Assembly (NCBI GenBank): GCA_963713695.1
Contig: CAVQMU010000005.1
Location: 1 to 64,000 of the forward strand
Length of the DNA: 64,000 nt
Source of the DNA: Rhodoblastus sp963713695
GTDB lineage: Bacteria; Pseudomonadota; Alphaproteobacteria; Rhizobiales; Beijerinckiaceae
Reading direction: 5' to 3'
In this document: piece by piece, positions 40,864 to 50,213 of the stretch
Numbering within the stretch: the first letter of the stretch is position 1
Layout of the letters: every line of letters starts with the position of its first letter
Position numbers and translations under genes: made by a program
The notes under the pieces: model-generated
Database searches by the model: none
Seen by the model: the letters and a program-made list of their open reading frames with translations, nothing else
What the model was told of the DNA's origin: nothing

Positions 40864-43176
40864 ATGACATCGACCTCCGCCCCGCCGCGCAAAAAGATCG
40901 ATGCGCGGCGGGCTCTTCATCTGGCGCAAAATCTGGCCTCGCTCGGTCGCCCGAGCGAGGCCATCGAGCTTTGTCGTCTCGTCCTCATGGAAAATCCTGA
41001 CGATCTTGCGGCGCTCTGCGGCTTGAGCGCGCTGCTCGGCCAATCCGGGCGGGAAGCAGAATCCGCGAATATCCTCGGCCTCGCGGAACAAGCCTCCGAC
41101 GGCTCGGCCGACGCGCATTTTCGCCTTGCGACGGCCTGCTGCAAACTCGGCCGCCAGGAAGCGGCGGTCGAGCATTATCGCCGCTGCCTGGCGAAGGCGC
41201 CGCAACGCGCCGACGCTCACCATAATCTCGGCGTTGCGCTGCAGGCGCTCGGCCGCCTCGATGAAGCGCTATCCCATCACGCCATTGCGGCCGAACTCGC
41301 GCCGACCCTGCCCGACCCGCTGGCCGAACTCGGCAAGCTCAACAGGGTCCTCGGACGCCTGGATCAAGCCGCCGAACTTTATCGCGGGGCGATCGCCCTG
41401 AGCCCTGGAGACGCAGGCCTTTGCAGCGACCTTGCCGGCGTCCTGCACCAACTTGGACGCAGGGAAGAGGCCATCGACTGCTGCCGTCGCGCCCTCGCGA
41501 CCGCGCCCGACACCGTGGCCGCGCATTTCAATCTCGCGTCGCTATTGCAGGAACAGGAGGATCTCGACGGCGCCGTCGAGCATTTCCAGCGCGCCCTCGC
41601 CCTGAATCCCGGCTTCGCGGAGGCGCAAAACAATCTGGGGAATGCGCTGCAACAGCTCGGCCGCCGCATTGAGGCGGCGGAGGCCTATGAAAGGGCGTTG
41701 CGCCTCAAGCCCGATTACGCCGACGCCCACGCCAATCTCGGCAAGGCGCTGCGCGCGCTCGGCCGCAACGAGGAGGCGATCGACCATTACGCCGCGGCGG
41801 TGGCCGTCGAGCCGTCGCGCGCCGCATTGCAGAACGAGTTCGGCGTCGCCCTGCTCACGGCGGGCCGCGGGGGCGAAGCGCAACAGGCTTTTGAAGATGC
41901 GACCCGCCTCGCGCCTGAAAACGTCATCTACCATTATAATCTGGCGAGCTTTCGCCGCTTCGCGCCCGATGACCCGCGCCTTGCCGCGCTGGAGGGGATC
42001 GCCGGAAAAGAGGCGACGCTCGGAGCGGATGACCGGATTTCGCTCAATTTCGCTTTGGCCAGGGCCTATGCCGATCTCGGGCGAACCGACAAGTCGTTCC
42101 AACGCCTGAACGAAGGCAATCGCCTGAAGCGGCTTCAGACCGTCTATGACGAAGGCGCCGCGCTCCGGCATTTCGAGGAGATCCGCGCCGCCTTCACGCC
42201 CGAACTTTTTCGTGCCGGACGCGGGGGCGGCGCGTCGTCGCAAAAACCGATCTTCGTGGTCGGCATGCCGCGCTCGGGCACCACCCTGATCGAGCAGATC
42301 CTGGCGAGCCATTCATCGGTTCACGGCGCCGGCGAAATCGACACGCTGTCGCGCATCGCAGCGGGCCTGAGCGAAGGCGAGGACGCGCTTCCGCCCTACC
42401 CCGCGATGATGCGCGGCCTGACGCCGGACGCGCTTCAGCGGATCGGCGACAGCTATCTCGCCGAAATCGCGGAGCTCGCGCCGGCCTCCGAGCGGGTGGT
42501 CGACAAGATGCCCGGCAACTTCGTGCTGGTCGGCCTGATCGCCCTGGCCATGCCCGGCGCGCGAATCATCCATGCACGACGCGACCCCGTCGACACGTGT
42601 TTCTCGTGCTATTCGCTCCTGTTTGCCGAAGACCAGCCCTTTGCTTACGACCTCGGCGAACTCGGCCGCTACTATCGCGCCTATGCGGATTTGATGGATC
42701 ATTGGCGCCGCATTCTGCCGCCGGGCGTCCTGGTCGACGTGCAATATGAAAAACTCGTCGCCGACTTTCCGGTCGAGAGCCGCCGGTTGCTCGCGCATTG
42801 CGGCCTCGACTGGCAGGACGCCTGCGAAAATTTCCACGAGACCCGGCGGACGGTGCTCACCGCCAGCGTGGCGCAGGTGCGCCGTCCGCTCTACGCGGAT
42901 TCGGTCGGACGTTGGCGCCCCTATGCGGCGCATTTGCAGCCCCTGCTCGAGGCGCTGCGGATCGAGCCTTCCGAAGAGCCCATGAAAAAGGACGGCGAGC
43001 CCGTGAGGCCGCCGTCCTTGCTTTTGGATTCAATCCAGAAGCTCCCGGCCTTACCCTGCGGTCAGGTCGATGGTTTCGCGCCGTCGATCCAGCGCATCAG
43101 ACCGCGCGGCGAGGCCGCCGCGAGCATGCGCGGCGCCCAGCCGAACATGCCCTTGGAGCTGGCCTCCGCCGGATAG
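40864..43176 (+). CDS. TPR-repeat sulfotransferase
   Basis: 770 residues as read. About eleven TPR units (for example HFRLATACCKLGRQEAAVEH and AQNNLGNALQQLGRRIEAAE) occupy residues 20-400. A sulfotransferase domain of the tyrosylprotein/Sulfotransfer_3 type begins at about 465 with the PAPS-binding loop VVGMPRSGTTLIEQILASH, and RRDPVDTCFSCYS holds the 3'-phosphate site. The last 65 residues run through a bidirectional terminator and into the next gene's 3' end. A TGA at 42983 in the +1 frame fits the true end, giving about 706 residues. It lies 60 bases after the cargo gene, so modification of that protein is conceivable but unproven. Confidence 0.85.
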   Translation: MTSTSAPPRKKIDARRALHLAQNLASLGRPSEAIELCRLVLMENPDDLAALCGLSALLGQSGREAESANILGLAEQASDGSADAHFRLATACCKLGRQEAAVEHYRRCLAKAPQRADAHHNLGVALQALGRLDEALSHHAIAAELAPTLPDPLAELGKLNRVLGRLDQAAELYRGAIALSPGDAGLCSDLAGVLHQLGRREEAIDCCRRALATAPDTVAAHFNLASLLQEQEDLDGAVEHFQRALALNPGFAEAQNNLGNALQQLGRRIEAAEAYERALRLKPDYADAHANLGKALRALGRNEEAIDHYAAAVAVEPSRAALQNEFGVALLTAGRGGEAQQAFEDATRLAPENVIYHYNLASFRRFAPDDPRLAALEGIAGKEATLGADDRISLNFALARAYADLGRTDKSFQRLNEGNRLKRLQTVYDEGAALRHFEEIRAAFTPELFRAGRGGGASSQKPIFVVGMPRSGTTLIEQILASHSSVHGAGEIDTLSRIAAGLSEGEDALPPYPAMMRGLTPDALQRIGDSYLAEIAELAPASERVVDKMPGNFVLVGLIALAMPGARIIHARRDPVDTCFSCYSLLFAEDQPFAYDLGELGRYYRAYADLMDHWRRILPPGVLVDVQYEKLVADFPVESRRLLAHCGLDWQDACENFHETRRTVLTASVAQVRRPLYADSVGRWRPYAAHLQPLLEALRIEPSEEPMKKDGEPVRPPSLLLDSIQKLPALPCGQVDGFAPSIQRIRPRGEAAASMRGAQPNMPLELASAG
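42988..43025. terminator. Bidirectional terminator between converging genes
   Basis: AAGGACGGC at 42988-42996 pairs with GCCGTCCTT at 43011-43019 across a 14-base loop. T-runs follow on both strands (GCTTTT on plus, TTTTTC on minus). It serves the sulfotransferase gene and the reductase gene. Confidence 0.75.
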
Positions 43177-44112
43177 AAGGGATCGACATAGCAGCAGGCG
43201 CCGGCCGCGCGCGCCTTGGCGGCGACGCCATCGACCAGGCCCGGCGCGCCACAGGCATAGACGATGTCGTCAGGCGCGAGCCGCGGCATGAAATCGAGCG
43301 GGCTGCCGATCTGGAACGGCGAGTTCGGCCGGTCGGATTCGCGCAGCGCGGCCACCACCTGCACTTTTGGAAAGGCGACGAGCCGCAGCAGCGCCTTCGC
43401 CATATAAAGGTCGTTGCGCTTGTTGACGCCGACGACCACCACAATTTCGCGATCGGGCATTTCACGCAGGGCCGCATGGGCGATCGACCAGATCGGCGCA
43501 AAGCCGGCGCCGCCGGCGACGAGCACCAGCCGGTCTGGTCAGGCCGGAGCGCAAATAGGCGGAGCCATAGGGGCCGACGATCTTGACCTTGTGCCCCGGA
43601 CTGATCGCCCGCCCGAACGCGCTTGAGACCCGCCCGTTCGGAATGCAGCGAATCTGCAGGCGAATGGCGTCGCGATCAACAGGGCCTTCGAGCGGCACGG
43701 TCGGACTGTAGCAACGGGTAGGAAAGCCGGCGAATTTCACCTGGATGTATTGGCCCGGCAGATAGTCGATGTGGTGCTTCGTCGCGATGGTGAGCTCCAC
43801 GACATCGCCCGGAAGCCGTTCGATGGCGCGCACCTTGCCGGCGAAAGTCTCGACCGGCGGGGTCTCTTCGATGGAGATGTCGAGATCGGAAACAACGCGC
43901 GCCTGACAGGCCAGCACCGTGCCGGAGGCGTCGGTTTCGCCGCCCTCGACGCGTCCGGATTCCACCTTGCAGCGGCAGCTGCCGCAATGGCCGGAGCGGC
44001 AATCATGGGGTATGTCGACCCCGTTGATCAGGGCGGCGTCGAGAAGGGTCTCGCCTTGGCGGGCGCGAAAAGTTCCCATGTCGCCGACGGAAACCTGAAA
44101 CAACTCACTCAT
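43062..44112 (-). CDS. Ferredoxin-FAD-NAD(P)H reductase (MmoC/DmpP-like), one frame break as read
   Basis: About 349 residues. A plant-type [2Fe-2S] domain carries Cys38, Cys43, Cys46 and Cys69 (DCRSGHCGSCRCK ... VLACQ). An FAD-binding barrel has the RxYS motif (Arg133, Tyr135, Ser136), and an NAD(P) domain has LVAGGAGFAPIWSIAHAA. This order is that of the reductases of soluble methane monooxygenase and phenol hydroxylase. The break near 43530 has the one-extra-base sign. No oxygenase is nearby. Instead the ATG overlaps the stop of a cytochrome b-haem protein gene (ATGA), so that membrane protein is the likely electron partner. Confidence 0.87.
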
Positions 44113-45908
44113 GGATTCATCTCCAGTCTAAGGGGTCGAATGTGACGGGTGTGATTGGCCGCCGTGTGGTCGAAGACGCCGACCCACATGAAGGTCTTTC
44201 TGCTGATGGCCACGTCGTCGCCGTGATGGGTGTCGAGCTTGCGCTGGGCGATGAGCGTCCAGCGTCCCGACGCCCATTGGGCATGACACTGGACATCCCA
44301 TGCCAGCGGCGTCCGCGGCGCGACCGAGACAACGCCCGGAATGACCGTGCCGACGGGAATCCGCGCGTCGAGCTCCGGCGCATAGGGAAGGGATTCCTCC
44401 TCGCGAAGATACCAGCGCGTGTTTTCCTGGTCGCCGTGTTCGGGATCGAAATCGATCTGCCCCATGGCCACGCGCGTAGCCGCTATGTCCCTGGGCAAGC
44501 GCGCCGGCTGAACGGCGACCGCGGGATCCCTCGGCGATTGCGGCGTGAAATTCTCGTAGTCGACCGCCTGGGCCGGCATGCCCGCGTAGCCGCCCTTGTA
44601 AAGGGACTCGCCGCGCAGCTCCGCCGCCGTGGGCTTGGTCGGCGGTCCCACGCGATTGTTCTCGCAACGGCCGGATTCAGCGCCGTCAGAGTGCCAGAGC
44701 CAGAGATTCACGCTCGTGCCGTCCTCGGTGTAATGCTGGCCGCGCCCGGAAAAGGACGCTGGCTTGTCGTGCAGCGGCTTCGTGCCGGGATGGAAGGCGC
44801 CGGGGCCGAAGGGCTTCTCGACATTGGCCAGCATGATCGCGAATTTGTCCTCGTTGAGGCCGCCTTCAAGATTGCTGTGCGCGTTGCTGGTGTATTCGGT
44901 CCGGGTCGAAACGGCCTGGAAGCCCGCCTGGCGATCCTCCTTCGGCCGGGCGAACAGCGCATGCCATCCGTCCTCCGCCTTGATCAGAGGGGCGTGCTTG
45001 AGCGAGCGCGTCGGATCTTCCCACGTGAAGGCGAAATAGATCGTATCCTCGTCGTGCACCGCGCGGATTTCAACAAGCGACGCGCCGGAGCCGCCGAGAT
45101 TGACGCCCTGGTTGGTGTGGACATAAAGCGGCCGCGCATCGGTCCAGACGCCGTTCCACAGGTCGGTGTTCAGACCTTCGGCAGCCGCCTTGTCGATGCG
45201 TCCGACATAGAGGACGTCGCGCGACATGCGATCGAGATAGAGATAGGCGCCGCCGACGAGCATGCCGGCTATGCCGCTCAACGCAAGGATGCGGGCGCCC
45301 GCGAGCGAGGACGGCTTGTGGAAGGGGGCCTGGGAAAACCCTGACACCGCATCGCTTGAAGGCGAGGGAACGCGGGAGGGCCGCAGGACGCGCATCAATT
45401 GCGTCGTTCCGCCCATGGCGAAATGAGCGAGAACGTGCGCGACCGCATAGCCCACGATCACCCAGGTGACGAGCAGGTGCAGGTCGACGATTTCGCCGCC
45501 GTAGCCGCGATGCAGCAGGAGGCCCGTCACGATCTGCGCGATCAGGCAGGCGAACAGCACCCAGTAGAGAAGGACGTTGACGGCGCCCCAGCGGGCGGGC
45601 CCCGGCGTTTTCAGCGCCGCGAGACGGGCGCGATCCGGCCAGATGCGCCGCGAAAGTCCGGTGCTCCGCAGATAGTAAAGATAGGCGATGGCCAGGGCCA
45701 TGACGCTGACGCCCGCGGAAATATGGATGATCCAGATTTTCGCGACCGGCAGGTAAGGCTCCAGCGCGGCGAGATAGCCGGTGTCGGGCATGTCAACGGC
45801 GAAGCGCAGGCCCGTCAGCGTGGACACGACCAGCGAACCCGCCAGCCACCAATGCAGGACGATCGTGCCGACGTCCGTCTGCTTTTTTCTCTTGAATCGT
45901 ATCCGCAT
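44109..45908 (-). CDS. Cytochrome b domain fused to an ethylbenzene-dehydrogenase-type haem domain
   Basis: 599 residues. The N-terminal third is a membrane cytochrome b of the b561/DUF4405 kind with helices at about 13-36, 57-80, 107-132 and 142-165 and candidate haem ligands His19, His62, His133, His144, His158 and His162. A fifth helix (about 205-228) leads to a soluble domain (about 240-595) of the EB_dh gamma-subunit type that binds one haem b (AVHDEDTIYFAFTWEDPTRS, and later DVQCHAQWASGRWTLIAQRK). The soluble part should face the periplasm. There is no molybdopterin subunit nearby. It is co-transcribed with the reductase gene, suggesting electron flow from NAD(P)H across the membrane. 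Confidence 0.82.
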   Translation of the reverse strand: MRIRFKRKKQTDVGTIVLHWWLAGSLVVSTLTGLRFAVDMPDTGYLAALEPYLPVAKIWIIHISAGVSVMALAIAYLYYLRSTGLSRRIWPDRARLAALKTPGPARWGAVNVLLYWVLFACLIAQIVTGLLLHRGYGGEIVDLHLLVTWVIVGYAVAHVLAHFAMGGTTQLMRVLRPSRVPSPSSDAVSGFSQAPFHKPSSLAGARILALSGIAGMLVGGAYLYLDRMSRDVLYVGRIDKAAAEGLNTDLWNGVWTDARPLYVHTNQGVNLGGSGASLVEIRAVHDEDTIYFAFTWEDPTRSLKHAPLIKAEDGWHALFARPKEDRQAGFQAVSTRTEYTSNAHSNLEGGLNEDKFAIMLANVEKPFGPGAFHPGTKPLHDKPASFSGRGQHYTEDGTSVNLWLWHSDGAESGRCENNRVGPPTKPTAAELRGESLYKGGYAGMPAQAVDYENFTPQSPRDPAVAVQPARLPRDIAATRVAMGQIDFDPEHGDQENTRWYLREEESLPYAPELDARIPVGTVIPGVVSVAPRTPLAWDVQCHAQWASGRWTLIAQRKLDTHHGDDVAISRKTFMWVGVFDHTAANHTRHIRPLRLEMNP

Positions 45909-46481
45909 TCGCGGCCATTCCCTCCGGTTTTAGGCGTCGCGTGGACGCTGCAACTCTGCCTGAAGGCAAATAGATCACGGTTAACAGCAAAGCATTTGTC
46001 ACCCATGTGACGGCTTTGCATGTGTCAAGGCGTAACCTCTGGCTATAGGTGGACTGTGGCGATAAAAAGTCCGTGATAATGGCAATGTTCAAGCTTCGCC
46101 ATAGGGCGTGCGCCACGTAAGTTACTTTATGTGTCCCCTGCGAATCATGGAATTTATCGGCGAATTGCCTTGAATCACAATTCATGCCGCTCCCTGCAAA
46201 TTCGTCGAGCCGGAGAGTCCTGGAAGCGCCAACGCACTCGCTCAACGCCCGACGGGCGCTGGCCTACGCCGTTGGCGCCGCTAAAACTTCGGTCGCCGCC
46301 AGGGGATCCGTTTCAAACGGTCGCGGTCGCGCCATATTTTCTGCAGAGGGCTTTTCGCCCGGTTCGGCGGCTGATCGGAGCGTTCATCGGAAGGTTTTCT
46401 GCCCGTCCACGGCGGGGGTCCGGCGCGCCGGGAAACCCAGGATCTCGCGGACGGCGCAGCGCCTGTCGCTCTCTGGCCGCC
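45909..46481. other. Intergenic region upstream of the redox module
   Basis: No gene seen. It includes the palindrome at 45998-46011. Several short plus-strand open frames have no recognisable content. Confidence 0.5.
45998..46011. promoter_or_regulatory. Palindrome GTCAC-N4-GTGAC
   Basis: GTCACCCATGTGAC, a perfect inverted repeat with a four-base spacer, 90 bases upstream of the cytochrome b gene start. The geometry is like that of FNR/CRP-family sites, although the half-sites are not the TTGAT or TGTGA consensus. Confidence 0.4.
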
Positions 46482-48038
46482 CTATTGTTCCTTGAGCGCT
46501 TCCGATGCGAGTTTGCGCAGGGGCGACAGGAAATAATCGATGACGCGGCGGTTCTCGGTCCTGATCTCCGCCGTCACCGTCATGCCCGGCGAGACTTCGA
46601 CCAAGGCGTCGCCCGCCCGGATCGCCGTCTCGCCAAGTTCGATCCGCACCGGGAAGACGAAGACGCCTGGCTGGCCCGGCGCGCCAGAGGGTTGGCCACC
46701 CCCAGCATTGGCGCTGGAGGCGGCGTTGGCCATCGCGCGTTTCGCCGCCTGCTCGTCGACCGCCTCGGAGGCGATCGAGACCACCTTGCCGTGCAGCACG
46801 CCGAAGCGGGTGAACGGAAAGGCGTCGACTTTTATCGCGGCGTCCTGGCCGACCCGGACGAAGCCAATGTCGAGATTGGCGACCAGCGCGTCCACCTGCA
46901 GGCGTCCGCCGCGCGGCGTGATCAGCATCAACTGCTCTCCGGTCGTCACCACCTGGCCAAGCGTCGTGACCGCGAGTTGTTGCGCCACGCCGTCGATCGG
47001 CGCGTAAAGCTTGGTGCGCGCGAGCTTCGCTTCGGCCTTGGCGCGACGCTGGCGCGCGTCGTCGGCTTTTCGTGCGGCTTCGGAGGCCCTGTTTTCGTTG
47101 TCGGCGATGAATTGCGACAGGGTCTTGGTCTTCTGCCCCTGCAATTCCCTGAGCGCCGCGTCGACCTCGATCAATTGGCCCTGGTCGGAGGCGAGCGAGG
47201 ATTGCGATTTCTGCAATTGCTCCTTGGCGTCATAAAGGTTGATCTTGGTTCCAACCTTGAGGTCGATCGCCTCCTGTCGCGTGGAGACATGCTGGGTCAT
47301 CGTCTGGATCAGGCTGAGCTGGAAGGCGATGCTCATGTTCAGGCGCTGGCGCGTCGCCCGCTTTTGCGCCATCTGGTGGTCGAGATCGGCAAGCCCGTCG
47401 GAAAGCTGCGCCAGATCGGCCGTAAGCACGGATCTTTCACGCATCCGGAAGGCCGTCGGAATGGACTCGTCCCAGCGAATGGCGCGATCCGAAGCCGAGG
47501 CGATCGCCATGAGCTGGGCGAGCCTGCCGTCCGGCGTCGGCGCATCGGCCGCTGCGTCCTGCGGCGGCAGGATCGCCCGCACCCGGTCGATGGCGAATTT
47601 CCGCCGCCCGACTTCCGCGAGGCTCGCATTCATGTCGTCGGTGGCCGCCTTCTCGTCGGCCAGCGCCTCGTCCGGGTCGAATTCGAGCAGCAGGTCGCCG
47701 GCTTTCACACGCGCGCCTTCTTCGACGTGAATGGCGGAAACGCGCCCGGGATCGAGCGGCTGGATCACCTTGGCGTGTCCGAGCACCTCGATCTTGCCGG
47801 GCGCGACGGCGTGAACGTCGAGGCGGCCGAAGAAGGACCAGGCAAGCGCCGCGAGCACGAAGGCGCAGATCGTCATCATCAGCGCCACCGGCAGGGGCGG
47901 CGTGGGCGTCTCCAGAATTTCGAGCGCCGCAGGCAGGAATTCCCGATCGCGTCCGGCGACGCCGGTCGCCGCCGGCAGGTTGGAGGCCGGCCCGCGCGAG
48001 GGGCGTGGAGCGGTTGGCGGCGCAGCTCTCTCGTTCAT
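46482..48038 (-). CDS. Type I secretion membrane-fusion protein (HlyD family), second system
   Basis: 518 residues with ATG 48038 overlapping the ABC gene stop. A Pro/Ala-rich cytoplasmic lead is followed by one membrane helix (VALMMTICAFVLAALAWSFF), the first lipoyl half (VIQPLDPGRVSAIHVEEGARV), a long coiled coil and the second half (LYAPIDGVAQQLAVTTLGQV), ending LSPLRKLASEALKEQ as in HlyD. A Gly/Pro/Gln-rich insert lies before the last strands. It is the partner of the following HlyB-like exporter. No TolC-type gene is adjacent. Confidence 0.9.
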   Translation of the reverse strand: MNERAAPPTAPRPSRGPASNLPAATGVAGRDREFLPAALEILETPTPPLPVALMMTICAFVLAALAWSFFGRLDVHAVAPGKIEVLGHAKVIQPLDPGRVSAIHVEEGARVKAGDLLLEFDPDEALADEKAATDDMNASLAEVGRRKFAIDRVRAILPPQDAAADAPTPDGRLAQLMAIASASDRAIRWDESIPTAFRMRERSVLTADLAQLSDGLADLDHQMAQKRATRQRLNMSIAFQLSLIQTMTQHVSTRQEAIDLKVGTKINLYDAKEQLQKSQSSLASDQGQLIEVDAALRELQGQKTKTLSQFIADNENRASEAARKADDARQRRAKAEAKLARTKLYAPIDGVAQQLAVTTLGQVVTTGEQLMLITPRGGRLQVDALVANLDIGFVRVGQDAAIKVDAFPFTRFGVLHGKVVSIASEAVDEQAAKRAMANAASSANAGGGQPSGAPGQPGVFVFPVRIELGETAIRAGDALVEVSPGMTVTAEIRTENRRVIDYFLSPLRKLASEALKEQ

Positions 48039-50213
48039 GCCTCGACCCTCGACTGATCGGATTGCAGCGACCACAGTTTGGCGTAAAGACCGTTGTGCGC
48101 GAGCAGCTCCTTGTGACTCCCGGCCTCCACGATCTCGCCGTCTTTCATGCCGACGATCCGCGAGCAATGGCGCAGGGCGGCGAGCCGGTGCGCGATGATG
48201 ACCACCGTGCGTCCATGCGTGATGGCGCGCATATTGTTCTGGATGGTGCGCTCGCTCTCGTAGTCGAGCGCCGAGGTCGCCTCGTCCAGGATGAGTATGC
48301 GGGGATTGGTGACGAGCGCGCGGGCGATGGCGATGCGCTGGCGCTGTCCGCCCGACAGGTTTGCGCCGCGCTCCTCGATCATCGTGTCGTAGCCGCAGGA
48401 CAATCGCGATATGAATTCGTCGGCGCCCGCGAGACGCGCGGCCTGGATGACGAAGCCCCGGGGCATGGCCGGATCGCCCAGCGCAATGTTTTCGTGGATG
48501 GTGCGGTTGAACAGCAGGTTCTCCTGCAGCACGACGCCGATCTGCCGGCGCAGCCAGCCGGGATCGAGTTGCGCCACATCCACGCCGTCGAGCATCACCT
48601 GGCCGATTTGCGGCGCGTAGAGACGCTGGACCAGCTTGCTGAGCGTCGACTTGCCCGAGCCAGACTGTCCGACGACGCCGACGATTTCGCCGGGAGCGAT
48701 CGACAGTGAGACATTGTGCAGAGCGTCAGGCGCATCGGGCCGGTAGCGCATGGTCACGCCGCGCAATTCGATTGCGCCGCGCGGCGGCGGCAGGGTCAGC
48801 AGGTTTTGCGGAACCGGCTCCGGCGGCGCGTTCAGAATGTCGCCGAGGCGCGACACCGAAACCTGCACCTGCTGGAAATCCTGCCAGAGCTGCGACAGGC
48901 GGAGGATCGGCTGCACCACCTGGCTGGCGATCATGTTGAAAGCGATGAGTTCGCCGACTGTCATCGTCCCCTCGATGACCGATTGAGCGCCAAGGAACAG
49001 GATCAGCGCGGTCACGACCTTGCTCACATATTGCACGAGGTTCTGCCCGAAGGAGCCGAGCACGCCGACATCGAAGGCCGTGCGGACATAGGCCGCGAGC
49101 CGCTCCTCCCATTGCGCCTGCATCATGGGCTCGACGCTCGCCGCCTTCAGCGTCTCGGCGCCGACGATGGATTCCACGAGGAACTGCTGGGAGCGCGCGC
49201 CGCGATTGAATTTCTCATTGATCTGTTCGCGCAAAAAAGGCCGGATGGAGGCGGCGATGAGCACGTAGACGGGTATCGAGGCGAGAACCACCAGGGTCAG
49301 CCGCGCTGAATAGACGAACATCACCACGAAGAAGATCAGCGTGAACACGAGGTCGAGGACCGAGGTCAGGCCCTGCCCGGTGAGAAAGTTCCTGATCGTC
49401 TCGAGCTCGCGCACGCGCGCCACCGTCTGTCCCGCGGGCCGCGTCTCGAAATAGGCGAGCGGAAGGCGAAAAAGGTGATGGAACAGCCGGCGCCCCAGTT
49501 CGACGTCGATGCGATTGGTCGTATGGCTCAGCGTGTAGGAACGCAGGAACTGCAGCACCGCCTCGAACAGCCCCAGGGCGACCATCCCGACCACCAGCAC
49601 GATCAGCGTCGACATGCCCTTGTGGACGAGGACCTTGTCGACGACGAGCTGGAAGAAAATCGGCGTGACCAGGGCGAAGAACTGCACGAAGAAGGAGGCG
49701 ACGATCACTTGCCCGAGCGCCTTGCGATATCGTTTCAGCGACGGCAGGAACCACCGGAATCCGAAATGCTTCGGGTCGATCCCCGAGCCGCCGAGACGTC
49801 TCGTCACCAGCACGACCTCCCCGGAAGCCAGTGCGACAAGCTCTTCGAAATCCAGCTCCCGCGCCGTGCAGTCGACGGGATTGATCAGGCGCAGGCGATC
49901 CTTCGCCGCGCCCGCGCCGAGAATGGCGTAGCCGCCCGACTTCAGGCCCAGAAGCGCCGGGAGCGGAATGGTCGTCAACCGGCGCGGCTTGGCGTCGCGC
50001 AGGATGCGCGATTTCAGCCCGAGCAGATGCGCCGCGCGGACGACATCCTCCGCGTCGGCGCGCCGGTCCGAGAGAGCCAGCTGGTGGCGCAATTGCGCGG
50101 GGTCCGCGGCGATTCGGTAATAGCCGGAAATCAGCGCCAGGCCGAGCAAACCGGAATTCGAGCGCCGGCGCGGGGGCGAATTCTGCGCCGAGTTCCAAAG
50201 CTTCCTTGCTCAT
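48035..50213 (-). CDS. HlyB-type ABC exporter with inactive C39-like domain, one frame break as read
   Basis: About 725 residues. The N-terminal C39-like domain (NSGLLGLALISGYYRIAADP) has Ser where C39 peptidases have the catalytic Cys, as in the non-cleaving HlyB class. The membrane domain (FFVQFFALVTPIFFQLVVDK) is followed by the ATPase with Walker A GVVGQSGSGKST, signature LSGGQRQRIAIARAL and Walker B ILILDEATSALD. The start is ATG 50213 (MSKEALELGAEFAPAPA). The break near 50155 has the one-extra-base sign. With the adjacent fusion protein it forms a second type I exporter whose cargo is not in the window. Confidence 0.92.
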
